A stretch of 64,000 nucleotides of DNA from Tannerella serpentiformis (GTDB lineage: Bacteria; Bacteroidota; Bacteroidia; Bacteroidales; Tannerellaceae), in contig NZ_CP028365.1 in NCBI RefSeq assembly GCF_003033925.1, forward strand, positions 1,364,001 through 1,428,000, given 5' to 3'. Under the pieces are notes generated by a model. It was not told the DNA's origin, ran no database searches, and was given only the letters and a program-made list of their open reading frames with translations. A program made the position numbers and the translations under genes. Of this stretch, positions 34,616-42,934 are shown piece after piece (position 1 is the stretch's first letter; every line of letters begins with the position of its first letter).

Positions 34616-37378
34616 ATGAAGCTCCTCCTCATCGATGCTTACGCACTGATCTACCGTTCCTACTACGCCTTCATACGCAATCCTCGCGTCAACTCGAAGG
34701 GCATGAACACCTCGGCCATCTTCGGCTTCATCAACTCGCTTGACGATGCCCTCCGACGACTCACGCCCACCCACGCCGCCATCGCTTTCGACCCCGCCGG
34801 GCCCACCTTCCGCCACGAGGCCTTTCCTGAATACAAGGCGCAACGCGAGAAGACGCCTGAGGACATCCACGCATCCGAACCCTACATCCGCCGATTCATC
34901 GCGGCCAGGCACATCCCCCTACTCGAGGTCGCGCGCTACGAGGCCGACGACGTGATCGGCACCATTGCCACGCAGGCTGCGCAAGAGCAGTTCGATGTCT
35001 ATATGATGACGCCCGACAAGGATTACGGGCAACTCGTCACCGACCGCATCTTCCAGTTTCGACCGCGACACGGCGGCGATTACGAGACGATGGGGACGGC
35101 CGAGGTGTTGGCTAAGTATGGCCTAACATCCGTCAGCCAGGTGATCGACCTGCTCGGGCTGATGGGCGACGCGTCGGACAATATCCCCGGCTGCCCAGGT
35201 GTCGGCGAGAAGACGGCGCAGAAACTGCTCACCGAGTTTGGCAGCATCGAACGGCTGCTCGAGTCTACCGACCAACTCAAGGGCGCACTCCGCACGAAGA
35301 TCGAGACGCACGCCGAGCAGATCCGCTTCTCTAAGTTCCTCGCTACGATCGTCACTGACGCACCTATTCGGTTCGACGCCGCCGCGTGTGCCATCAGCGA
35401 ACCCGACCGCGACGCCCTTCGTGAGCTCTACACAGAACTCGAGTTCCGCAGCTTCCTCACGAAGCTCGACGCGGAGCCGACCGATACTCCCGCACCGGGT
35501 CAACAGCTTTCGCTCTTCGCCAACGAACCGACGGCCCCACCGCCATCGCCCGACGATGCCGATACGACCGACGCCACCACGACGCCGCACACGTATCATC
35601 TGGTCGATACCGACGAAGAGCGTTGCGCCCTCGCCGAACGGTTGAACCACGCTGAAGCCTTCGCCTTCGACACGGAAACGGAGGGCGTCGACGCACTCCA
35701 CACGCGGTTAGTCGGCATGTCGTTTGCTGTCCGTGCCCACGAAGCGTGGTATGTGCCCGTGCCAGCCGACGAGGAGGAGGCGCGCACCACGGTCGCTCCC
35801 TTCGCCGTGCCACTTCAGAACGCCGCGATCCGGAAGGTGGGGCAGAACATCAAGTTCGACCTCATGGTGCTGATCAAATACGGCATCCGAGTCGACGGCC
35901 CACTCTTCGACACGATGATCGCCCACTACCTGCTCCACCCCGAACTGCGTCACAACATGGATTACCTCTCCGAGACTTACCTCCGCTATCGCCCCATCGC
36001 CATCGAGTCGCTCATCGGGCCGCGTGGCAAGGGGCAACGCTCGATGCGCGAGGTGCCCGTCAAGGATGTCTGCGAATACGCCGCGGAGGACGCCGACGTG
36101 ACGTGGCAATTGATGGAGCATTTCCGCCCACTGCTCGCGGAACACGGCGTGGAGCAACTCTTTCACGACATTGAGATGCCCCTCGTGCCCGTCCTTGCAG
36201 AGATGGAAGAGGCCGGCGTCACGCTTGACACGGAGGCGCTCCGGCAGTCGTCCGACGAGCTAAACACGACCCTCCGCAACTTGGAGGACGAGATCCACAC
36301 GTTGGCCGGCATGGAGTTCAACATCAACTCGTCGCGGCAGGTCGGCACGGTGCTCTTTGAGCATTTACGGCTGGAGGAGAAGGTGAAAAAGACAAAGACA
36401 GGCCTCTACAGCACGGGCGAAGAGGTGCTCGAGAAGTTGCGCAGCAAACACCCAATCGTGGACAAGTTGCTCGACTACCGGCGGGTGAAGAAGCTGCTCA
36501 GCACCTACATCGACGCCCTGCCCGAGCGCGTAGACCCGGCAACGGGTAAGATCCACACCTCGTTCAACCAGACGGTGACCTCGACCGGCCGATTGAGCTC
36601 GTCAAACCCTAACCTGCAAAACATCCCCGTGCGCGAGGAACTGGGCCGCGAGATCCGCAAAGCCTTCACCGCCGACGACGCCGAATCCGTCTTCTTTTCG
36701 GCCGACTATTCGCAGATCGAGCTGCGCATCATGGCCCACTTCAGCGGCGACGAACACATGACCGACGCCTTCCGCCACGGCACCGACATCCACGCCGCCA
36801 CGGCCGCCAAGATCTTCGGCGTCGCCCCCGAGGAGGTCACCTCCGACATGCGCCGCCGCGCCAAGACGGCCAACTTTGGCATCATCTACGGCATCTCCGC
36901 CTTTGGCCTGGCCGAGCGCCTCGCCATCCCCCGCGCCGAAGCCCGCGAGCTGATCGACGGCTACTTCGCCTCCTACCCCCGCATCAAAGCCTACATGGAC
37001 GCATCGATCCAAACGGCCACGGAGCAAGGTTACGTGGAGACGCTCTTCGGCCGCCGGATGTTCCTGCCCGACATCCGGTCACGCAACGCCGTCGTCCGCG
37101 GTTACGCCGAGCGGGGCGCCATCAATGCCCCGATACAGGGCACAGCCGCAGACATCATTAAGATCGCCATGATCGGCATCCGGCACCGTTTCCGCCAAGA
37201 GCACCTCCGCAGCCGCATGATCCTACAAGTGCACGACGAACTCAACTTCAACGTCCGGAAGGAGGAGCTGGATGTTGTCCGTCAGATTGTCCGCGAAGAG
37301 ATGGAAGGCGCCGCCAAGCTCAGTGTCCCACTGACCGTCGACTGTGGCACGGGCCGCAACTGGCTCGAGGCGCATTGA
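34616..37378 (+). CDS. polA: DNA polymerase I
   Basis: 920 residues from ATG 34616, which gives MKLLLIDAYALIYRSYYAF, the normal N-terminus of the 5' nuclease. The 36 codons before it are not conserved. All three domains are present: 5'-3' exonuclease (about 1-290), 3'-5' exonuclease (about 330-510, with the Asp and Glu of FDTETEGV intact, so proofreading is likely), and the polymerase. Polymerase motifs are A DYSQIELRIMAHFSGD, B KTANFGIIYGISAFG and C QVHDEL. It fills gaps and removes Okazaki primers in repair and replication. It is divergent from the polyprenyl synthase gene. Gap 34431-34615 holds a GTACCCGGCCAAACTTCCCT hairpin phrase. Confidence 0.97.
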   Translation: MKLLLIDAYALIYRSYYAFIRNPRVNSKGMNTSAIFGFINSLDDALRRLTPTHAAIAFDPAGPTFRHEAFPEYKAQREKTPEDIHASEPYIRRFIAARHIPLLEVARYEADDVIGTIATQAAQEQFDVYMMTPDKDYGQLVTDRIFQFRPRHGGDYETMGTAEVLAKYGLTSVSQVIDLLGLMGDASDNIPGCPGVGEKTAQKLLTEFGSIERLLESTDQLKGALRTKIETHAEQIRFSKFLATIVTDAPIRFDAAACAISEPDRDALRELYTELEFRSFLTKLDAEPTDTPAPGQQLSLFANEPTAPPPSPDDADTTDATTTPHTYHLVDTDEERCALAERLNHAEAFAFDTETEGVDALHTRLVGMSFAVRAHEAWYVPVPADEEEARTTVAPFAVPLQNAAIRKVGQNIKFDLMVLIKYGIRVDGPLFDTMIAHYLLHPELRHNMDYLSETYLRYRPIAIESLIGPRGKGQRSMREVPVKDVCEYAAEDADVTWQLMEHFRPLLAEHGVEQLFHDIEMPLVPVLAEMEEAGVTLDTEALRQSSDELNTTLRNLEDEIHTLAGMEFNINSSRQVGTVLFEHLRLEEKVKKTKTGLYSTGEEVLEKLRSKHPIVDKLLDYRRVKKLLSTYIDALPERVDPATGKIHTSFNQTVTSTGRLSSSNPNLQNIPVREELGREIRKAFTADDAESVFFSADYSQIELRIMAHFSGDEHMTDAFRHGTDIHAATAAKIFGVAPEEVTSDMRRRAKTANFGIIYGISAFGLAERLAIPRAEARELIDGYFASYPRIKAYMDASIQTATEQGYVETLFGRRMFLPDIRSRNAVVRGYAERGAINAPIQGTAADIIKIAMIGIRHRFRQEHLRSRMILQVHDELNFNVRKEELDVVRQIVREEMEGAAKLSVPLTVDCGTGRNWLEAH

Positions 37379-37486
37379 TCAACGGATCAACAGATCATCT
37401 AAAAACGAAAAGCTAAAAACGGATGGCTACAGGATGGGAGCGTATGCATGTGCGGACCCTTTTTGTTGCGTCTCTCACAACGCAGA

Positions 37487-37505
37487 CTTAAGAGACGCTC
37501 TTAAG
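37487..37505. repeat. Hairpin after polA
   Basis: CTTAAGA-GACGC-TCTTAAG, a perfect 7 bp stem with 5-base loop, 109 bp past the polA stop. It has no T-run, so it is not a classical terminator. It is the only clear structure in the gap. Confidence 0.4.
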
Positions 37506-37572
37506 CAGGCTTGCAGCCGTTGTGCAAGGTGGCTTGCACGATGACCGAGAGGCTATCCCCTGATCATCATCA

Positions 37573-37899
37573 TTAGCTCATTGAAGCCCACGCATAGGGG
37601 TGCCGCCGGGTGAGGTAGCTCGGATCAGCCATGTAGCGGTAGGCCTCGCGTTCGAAGCGGATAGCCCGATAGGCCGCGAGGGAGCTCTGCCTGCGCAACA
37701 GTCCCCACAGCCATTCCGAGATATAGATCAGGTAGAAGCCAAGGAAGGCTGTCTCCTTCATCTGCGCCGTGTGGATGGCCTCGTGCCTAAGGATGGCCGT
37801 CGAGAGTGGCCGATATTCCACCCTCGCGAACACGACGCCCATCAGATTGATGGCCGTGAAGCCGCGAAAGGGCACGAGGCGATTGTAGATCACTTTCAT
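37573..37899 (-). CDS. Small HEAIH-motif protein, putative metallopeptidase-like
   Basis: 108 residues from ATG 37899 (MKVIYNRLVPFRGFTAINL). A start six codons upstream is also possible. It carries RHEAIHTAQMKE, an HExxH-like zinc motif, next to a hydrophobic stretch (FLGFYLIYISEWLWGLL), then FEREAYRYMADPSYLTRRHPYAW. Small Bacteroidales proteins of this layout are common and of unknown function. The second Glu in FEREAY could complete a metal site, as in gluzincins. Minimal size makes true peptidase activity uncertain. Confidence 0.72.
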   Translation of the reverse strand: MKVIYNRLVPFRGFTAINLMGVVFARVEYRPLSTAILRHEAIHTAQMKETAFLGFYLIYISEWLWGLLRRQSSLAAYRAIRFEREAYRYMADPSYLTRRHPYAWASMS

Positions 37900-37946
37900 A
37901 TCATCGAATGGCTCCATTGGCTGAGAAAATGGCGTATCACACCCAG

Positions 37947-38000
37947 AAAAAAGTCCTGCCCGCAGAGAGCCTTTTGCTCCCCTTTCGGCAGGACTTTTCG
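37947..38000 (-). terminator. Terminator downstream of pyrF
   Basis: Stem AAAAGTCCTGCC...GGCAGGACTTTT with T-rich DNA on both sides, so it could act in both directions. The minus-strand transcript from pyrF (ending 38146) would reach it. The stem is nearly the same as at 33356 and 48715. Confidence 0.65.
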
Positions 38001-38017
38001 TTTTCGTTCTCCTTGAT

Positions 38018-38110
38018 GAAATCTTCTTCTCTTCCCTTGATGAAAGAAAAGGCCCCAGCCGGGGCTAGGAAGTTCGGCCAAGTACGCCGGCCAACTTAGC
38101 CGGATACCTG
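38018..38110. repeat. Dispersed hairpin element (copy 1)
   Basis: Contains CTTCTCTTCCCTTGATGAAAG and then GGGGCTAGGAAGTTCGGCC...GGCCAACTTAGCCGGATACC. Related copies are at 39007-39180, 46595-46690 and 48640-48690. Confidence 0.55.
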
Positions 38111-38145
38111 TTGCCGTTGGGTCATGATTACCATTGACCTGTATC

Positions 38146-38958
38146 TCACAGGTAGGCTGCCATTTGCTGCTGTACGGCGCGAGCTTCGCGAGCGGCAGCC
38201 GCGGCGAAGGCCTCGGTGCGGTCGGCATAGAGGATGGCGCGCGAGGAGTTGACGATCAGTCCGCAGTCCGCATTCATACCATAGCGACAGACCTCGTCGA
38301 GCGATCCCCCTTGTGCGCCAACGCCGGGCACAAGCAGGAAGTGCCGCGGGACGATGCGACGGATGTCCTCAAACATGCGTCCCTGCGTGGCTCCGACGAC
38401 GTACATCATCCGCTCGTCGTCGGCCCACTCTTGCGACTGCCTGAGGACGCGCTCAAAGAGGCGTTCGCCGTCGGCCGAAGCTGTGAGCTGGAAGTCCGCC
38501 GAGCCTTTATTCGACGTCAGGGCGAGCAGCACGACCCACTTACCGTCGTAACCGAGGAAAGGCGTGACGCTGTCTTCGCCCATGTAGGGCGCGACGGTGA
38601 GGGCGTCCACGTCGGTCTCCTCGAAGAAGGTGCGGGCGTAGAGGGCAGATGTGTTGCCGATGTCGCCGCGTTTGGCGTCGGCGATGAGGAACGTGTCCGG
38701 ATGATGCTCGCGGAGGTAGCGAACGGTCTTCTCGAAGGCCAACCAGCCGCGTGCGCCGGCGCACTCGTAGAAGGCGAGGTTGGGTTTATACGCGATGGTG
38801 TATTCGGCCGTGGCGTCGATGATGGCGCGGTTGAAAGCGAAGATCGGGTCGTCGTCATTCAACAAATGCGGCGGGATCTTCTTCAGATCCGTGTCAAGCC
38901 CGACGCAGAGGAAGGATTTCTTGCGGCGGATATTCTGGATGAGTTCGTTCTTATTCAT
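38146..38958 (-). CDS. pyrF: Orotidine 5'-phosphate decarboxylase
   Basis: 270 residues, the longer type 2 form found in Bacteroidales and actinobacteria. It carries [11 protein letters not shown] at the start and the catalytic Lys-Asp array [15 protein letters not shown]. Further segments are [18 protein letters not shown] and [13 protein letters not shown]. It decarboxylates OMP to UMP, the last step of pyrimidine synthesis. Position next to prfA and near purM is, as I recall, the usual Bacteroidales order purM, prfA, pyrF, here with extra DNA between. Confidence 0.95.
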   Translation of the reverse strand: MNKNELIQNIRRKKSFLCVGLDTDLKKIPPHLLNDDDPIFAFNRAIIDATAEYTIAYKPNLAFYECAGARGWLAFEKTVRYLREHHPDTFLIADAKRGDIGNTSALYARTFFEETDVDALTVAPYMGEDSVTPFLGYDGKWVVLLALTSNKGSADFQLTASADGERLFERVLRQSQEWADDERMMYVVGATQGRMFEDIRRIVPRHFLLVPGVGAQGGSLDEVCRYGMNADCGLIVNSSRAILYADRTEAFAAAAAREARAVQQQMAAYL

Positions 38959-39006
38959 GTGGCTATGTCATTTTGAATTTTCTCGGGAGATAGTCTTTCG
39001 GGGCTC

Positions 39007-39180
39007 CGGCATAATTGGCCGGCAGCCCTGCTGCCTTGATCTTCTTTTGCTTCTTTTCTTCCATTAAGAGAAGAAAAGAAGATCCCTTCATTTCTCCTTT
39101 TCTTGTCTTGACACAAGAAAAGGAGACGAAAAGAAAGTCAAGGCCTTTGCCGAGGCCGGGGAAGCTCGGCCGGGTACTCG
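39007..39180. repeat. Dispersed hairpin element (copy 2)
   Basis: GCCTTGATCTTCTTTTGCTT...TTCTTCCATTAAGAGAAGAA, then GAGGCCGGGGAAGCTCGGCC. The first part is a near match to 48630-48690 and an inverted match to 46600-46640. It is a short dyad of CTTCTTTTCTTC and its complement. It fills most of the prfA-pyrF gap, where no gene is seen. Confidence 0.6.
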
Positions 39181-39214
39181 TCGTTTTTCGTTTTTCCCTT
39201 TTCGTTTTTAGCTA

Positions 39215-40324
39215 TCACAGCTCGCTCTCCTTGATGCGTTCAGCATTTTCGGCGATCGTGAGGCGGTCGATACAGTCCTGAATGTCGCCGTTCATGAAGG
39301 CGGGGAGGTTATAGATGGTGTAATTGATGCGGTGGTCAGTGATGCGACCTTGGGGAAAGTTATAGGTGCGGATCTTGGCCGAACGGTCGCCGGTGGAGAC
39401 CATGGTCTTGCGGCGCGACGCAATGTCGTCCATGTATTTGCTGTGCTCGCGGTCGTAGATGAAGGAGCGGAGGCGCGAGAGAGCGCGCTCCTTGTTCTTC
39501 GGCTGGTCGCGCGTCTCGGTACACTCGATGCGGATCTCTTCCGACTCGCCCGTGACGGGGTTGCGCCACGTATAGTTCAGCCTGACGCCCGACTCCACCT
39601 TGTTCACGTTCTGTCCGCCCGCGCCACTGCTGCGGAAGGTGTCCCAACGGATCTCGCCCTCGTTGATCTCTACGTCGAACTCGTCGGCCTCGGGCAAAAC
39701 GGCCACGGTAGCCGCCGACGTGTGGACGCGTCCCTGCGTCTCGGTCTGCGGCACACGCTGCACGCGGTGCACGCCCGACTCGTATTTGAGCGTGCCGTAC
39801 ACGTTGTCGCCCGTGACGGTGAAGATGATCTCCTTAAATCCGCCCGAGGTACCCTCGCTGACGCTCGACACGGCCACCCCCCAGCCCTTTACCTCGCAGT
39901 ATTTGGCGTACATCCGATAGAGGTCGCCGGCAAAGAGTGCGGCCTCGTCGCCGCCCGTGCCGCCGCGAATCTCGACGATGGCGTTCTTAGCGTCCTCCGG
40001 ATCGGCGGGAACGAGCATGAGCTTGATCTGCTCTTCCAGAGCGGGCAGACGCTCCTCACCGGCCGCGATCTCTTCGCGGGCCATCTCCTTGAGGTCTGGA
40101 TCGTCGTCGTTCATGACGATGCTTCGCGCCTCGTCGAGGTTGGCCAACAGTTGTTCGTAGTCGCGTTTTGCGGACAGCAATTCCTCGAGGCCTTTGTATT
40201 CTTTGGTCAGCCGCACGAAGCGGTTGCGATCAGCGATGACCTCGGGGTCAGTGATCAGCGTAGACACTTCCTCGAAACGAGCCGTAAGGCCGTCGAGCTT
40301 TTGAAGGATGGGGTTAGCGTTCAT
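39215..40324 (-). CDS. prfA: Peptide chain release factor 1
   Basis: 369 residues, full length. Domain 2 carries the anticodon-like tripeptide region VQRVPQTETQGRVHTS (PxT type, for UAA/UAG), and the catalytic GGQ is in RSSGAGGQNVNKVESG. N-terminal coiled-coil and C-terminal domains are present. Its ATG (40324) directly follows the stop of the GIY-YIG gene with no bases between, so the two are probably translationally coupled. It releases finished peptides at the ribosome. Confidence 0.97.
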   Translation of the reverse strand: MNANPILQKLDGLTARFEEVSTLITDPEVIADRNRFVRLTKEYKGLEELLSAKRDYEQLLANLDEARSIVMNDDDPDLKEMAREEIAAGEERLPALEEQIKLMLVPADPEDAKNAIVEIRGGTGGDEAALFAGDLYRMYAKYCEVKGWGVAVSSVSEGTSGGFKEIIFTVTGDNVYGTLKYESGVHRVQRVPQTETQGRVHTSAATVAVLPEADEFDVEINEGEIRWDTFRSSGAGGQNVNKVESGVRLNYTWRNPVTGESEEIRIECTETRDQPKNKERALSRLRSFIYDREHSKYMDDIASRRKTMVSTGDRSAKIRTYNFPQGRITDHRINYTIYNLPAFMNGDIQDCIDRLTIAENAERIKESEL

Positions 40325-41401
40325 TTAAGCGTCTGTTTGTTGAAGGTTTTCCAAATACGATTTGAGCGTCACACCTGCTTCAGTTTTCCATACATCATAG
40401 CCGTTGCTGCTTTGCCCCAAGCAGGCGCCGGAGGCTCCGCTCGGAGTTTTGAATACAAGATCCTCATTGAGTACATATTTCTCATCACCGCACAGCGTGC
40501 AATGCTTCAACATCTCGACTCGTGCACTGCCGCCTTTAGTGTTGCTCTCTTTTACTGAGATCTCTGATCCTTTCAGTACGACGAAAGACTTCGTCCCGTC
40601 ATTCAGCGGATAGCCTCGTGCCACACAAGTTTGCTTGGTATGTTTTAAGAAGAACAATGGGGGCTGATTGGCAACCGGCCGCGACACGCTGGTGTCTAGT
40701 GAAAACGTTTTGACGACCGGTTGCGGCGTAACGGGAGCAGGCAAAACGGTTTTATCGGTTGACCGCGGTACAACAGCCTCTATTGAAAATGTTTTAGCAG
40801 CCGGCTTCGGTTCGATAGGCTCTGATGAAACCGCTTCGGTAACTGATTTCGAAGCAGTAGACTCTATTGAAAACGTTATCTCTTCCTGCAAAGAAGCATC
40901 TGCTTGCGCGCTCATCTTTGTAAAGACAAAGCATCGCTCGTATTCGAGAAAAAACTTGATCTCCTCAAATATTTTGTCGTACTCAGAGCTATCCCCCTCT
41001 TGCAAAATCGGTTTCGTCGGCCTTTGCCCGTTTTCCGACAAGTCATACGCCCCGGTTGCCAATCCTTCGCGAATAGCCAGATACTCTAAATATGTAATGC
41101 TGGCTTGGTCGTATTGGTTGGAACCCGAAACAAAGACGTATGCCCGCGTCCACCATTCCTTATTCCTTACATGAGTTTTTCCACGGTCTCTAAAATGACC
41201 TGTCTGCCCGATATAGGCTTTTCTTCCCTCATCCACGAGCAAATAGAGACAGGGGCGATTCATTTCTTCGATTTTGGAGAGGTCGGCTATTTCGCAAAAG
41301 CGACGCGAAAGCACGGTCATCACACAATCCAACTTGCCCTTCCTTACCTTTTGATGATCATGTGGATTATCTGTATGGATAATCACGTTCAGTTTACTCA
41401 T
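40325..41401 (-). CDS. GIY-YIG nuclease-domain protein with DUF4357-like C-terminus
   Basis: 358 residues. GIY-YIG half-sites are CLYLL (51-55) and AYIG (62-65), with conserved Arg71 and Arg73, and Glu106 in YLEYLAI, so the nuclease site looks complete. The middle (~170-240) is a low-complexity linker with three imperfect TFSIE/TFSLD units. The C-terminal ~95 residues (ARGYPLNDGTKSFVVLKGSE, NEDLVFKTPSGASGACLGQS, DVWKTEAGVTLKSYL) match DUF4357. Proteins with this pair are often linked to defence or mobile DNA. The codon use is AT-richer than prfA or purM, and it lies between them, so insertion by transfer is likely. Confidence 0.85.
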   Translation of the reverse strand: MSKLNVIIHTDNPHDHQKVRKGKLDCVMTVLSRRFCEIADLSKIEEMNRPCLYLLVDEGRKAYIGQTGHFRDRGKTHVRNKEWWTRAYVFVSGSNQYDQASITYLEYLAIREGLATGAYDLSENGQRPTKPILQEGDSSEYDKIFEEIKFFLEYERCFVFTKMSAQADASLQEEITFSIESTASKSVTEAVSSEPIEPKPAAKTFSIEAVVPRSTDKTVLPAPVTPQPVVKTFSLDTSVSRPVANQPPLFFLKHTKQTCVARGYPLNDGTKSFVVLKGSEISVKESNTKGGSARVEMLKHCTLCGDEKYVLNEDLVFKTPSGASGACLGQSSNGYDVWKTEAGVTLKSYLENLQQTDA

Positions 41402-41494
41402 ATTCTTATTTCTATTGTTTGATATCTATGTTGATAAACTGGTCCAAAGGTCCATCTTTCTTCTGATTTCTACCTCTTCCATCTTCCGGAAGTG

Positions 41495-41765
41495 GTTGCA
41501 ACAGTGTTGCAAACGCCAGAAAGTTTTTCGTGAGACTTGCAACAGTGTTGCAAACGCCAGAAAGTTTTTCGTGAGACTTGCAACGGTGTTGCAAACGCCA
41601 GAAAGTTTTTCGCGGGACTTGCAACGGTGTTGCAAACGCCAGAAAGTTTTTCGCGGGACTTGCAACAGTGTTGCAAACGCCAGAAAGTTTTTCGTGAGAC
41701 TTGCAACGGTGTTGCAAACGTCAAAAAGTTTTTCGCGGGACTTGCAACGGTGTTGCAAACACTTT
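41495..41765. repeat. Tandem array, 41 bp period, seven copies
   Basis: GTTGCAAAC starts at 41506, 41547, 41588, 41629, 41670, 41711 and 41752, exactly 41 bp apart. Each unit carries the dyad TTGCAAC-AGT-GTTGCAA (or CGGT variant) and CAGAAAGTTTTTCG. It lies between the GIY-YIG gene start and the purM stop, both on the minus strand. The rest of the gap (41402-41494) has no feature. Confidence 0.9.
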
Positions 41766-42934
41766 CAATACCGGAACTCCCCAAACTCACTGCGGATGAT
41801 CAATTCCTTTCGCTCAGCAGACTCTACGCGACCCACAATGCGGGCGTCGATGCCGAACGATCGACTGAGGGCGATGACTTCTTCTGCTCGCTGGGCGTCT
41901 AAGTAGACCTCCATGCGGTGGCCCATGTTGAAGACTTTGTACATCTCAGCCCAGTCTGTGCCGCTCTGCTCGCGGATGATGCGGAAGAGGGGCGGTAGGG
42001 GGAAGAGGTTGTCTTTGACGACGCGCATGTCGTCGCCGATGAAGTGGAGGATCTTCGTCTGCGCACCGCCAGAGCAGTGCACCATGCCGTGGATCTCGGG
42101 GCGCATGGCGTCGAGCAGGGCCTTGACGACGGGAGCGTAGGTGCGCGTGGGAGAGAGGACGAGGCGGCCGGCATCTACGTTGAGGCCTTCGATGGCGTCC
42201 GTGAGGCGGAGACCACCGGCGTAAACGAGATCGTCAGGAACGGCGGCGTCAAAACTCTCGGGGTATTTCTCGGCCAAGTAGTGGGCGAAGACATCATGGC
42301 GCGCGCTGGTGAGTCCGTTGCTGCCCATGCCGCCGTTGTAGGCATGCTCATAGGAGGCTTGACCGAAAGAGGCCAATCCGACGATGACGTCGCCAGGGCG
42401 GATACGCGCATTGTCGATCACATCGGCGCGGCGCATGCGGCAGGTGACGGTGCTATCGACAATGATCGTGCGTACCAAATCGCCCACGTCGGCCGTCTCA
42501 CCGCCCGTGGCGTAAACGCCGATGCCCATCTCACGCAGCTCGGACAGCAGCTCGTCTGTGCCGTTGATGATGGCTGAGATCACCTCGCCGGGGATCAACA
42601 GTTTGTTACGCCCGATGGTGCTTGAGACAAGGATGTTGTCCGTGGCGCCGACGCAAAGCAGGTCGTCGATGTTCATGATCAGCGCGTCCTGTGCAATGCC
42701 CTTCCAGACGCTGAGGTCGCCCGTTTCGCGCCAGTATAGATAAGAAAGCGCCGACTTAGTGCCGGCGCCATCAGCGTGCATGATGTTGCAGTAAGCAGGA
42801 TCAGCACCCAGTATGTCAGGGATGATTTTGCAAAAGGCCTTCGGGAAAAGGCCCTTGTCGATGCGTCGGATGGCGTTATGCACGTCTTCTTTCGAAGCGC
42901 TGACGCCGCGCCGTGTGTACCGTTGGTCGCTCAT
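41765..42934 (-). CDS. purM: Phosphoribosylformylglycinamidine cyclo-ligase (AIR synthase)
   Basis: 389 residues, in the long Bacteroidales form. MSDQRYTRRGVSASKEDVHN starts it, and the AIRS fold is visible: HADGAGTKSALSY, QDALIMNIDDLLCVGA, YATGGETADVGDL and GMVHCSGGAQTKIL. It closes the imidazole ring of AIR in purine synthesis. The last part overlaps the following array closely. The preceding frameshifted wall-hydrolase frame runs 59 bp into its start. Confidence 0.93.
   Translation of the reverse strand: MSDQRYTRRGVSASKEDVHNAIRRIDKGLFPKAFCKIIPDILGADPAYCNIMHADGAGTKSALSYLYWRETGDLSVWKGIAQDALIMNIDDLLCVGATDNILVSSTIGRNKLLIPGEVISAIINGTDELLSELREMGIGVYATGGETADVGDLVRTIIVDSTVTCRMRRADVIDNARIRPGDVIVGLASFGQASYEHAYNGGMGSNGLTSARHDVFAHYLAEKYPESFDAAVPDDLVYAGGLRLTDAIEGLNVDAGRLVLSPTRTYAPVVKALLDAMRPEIHGMVHCSGGAQTKILHFIGDDMRVVKDNLFPLPPLFRIIREQSGTDWAEMYKVFNMGHRMEVYLDAQRAEEVIALSRSFGIDARIVGRVESAERKELIIRSEFGEFRY

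Noticed and set aside
41495-41765. CRISPR array at the 41 bp or 42 bp repeats
   Set aside because: Units are contiguous with no unique spacers, and no cas gene is in the window.
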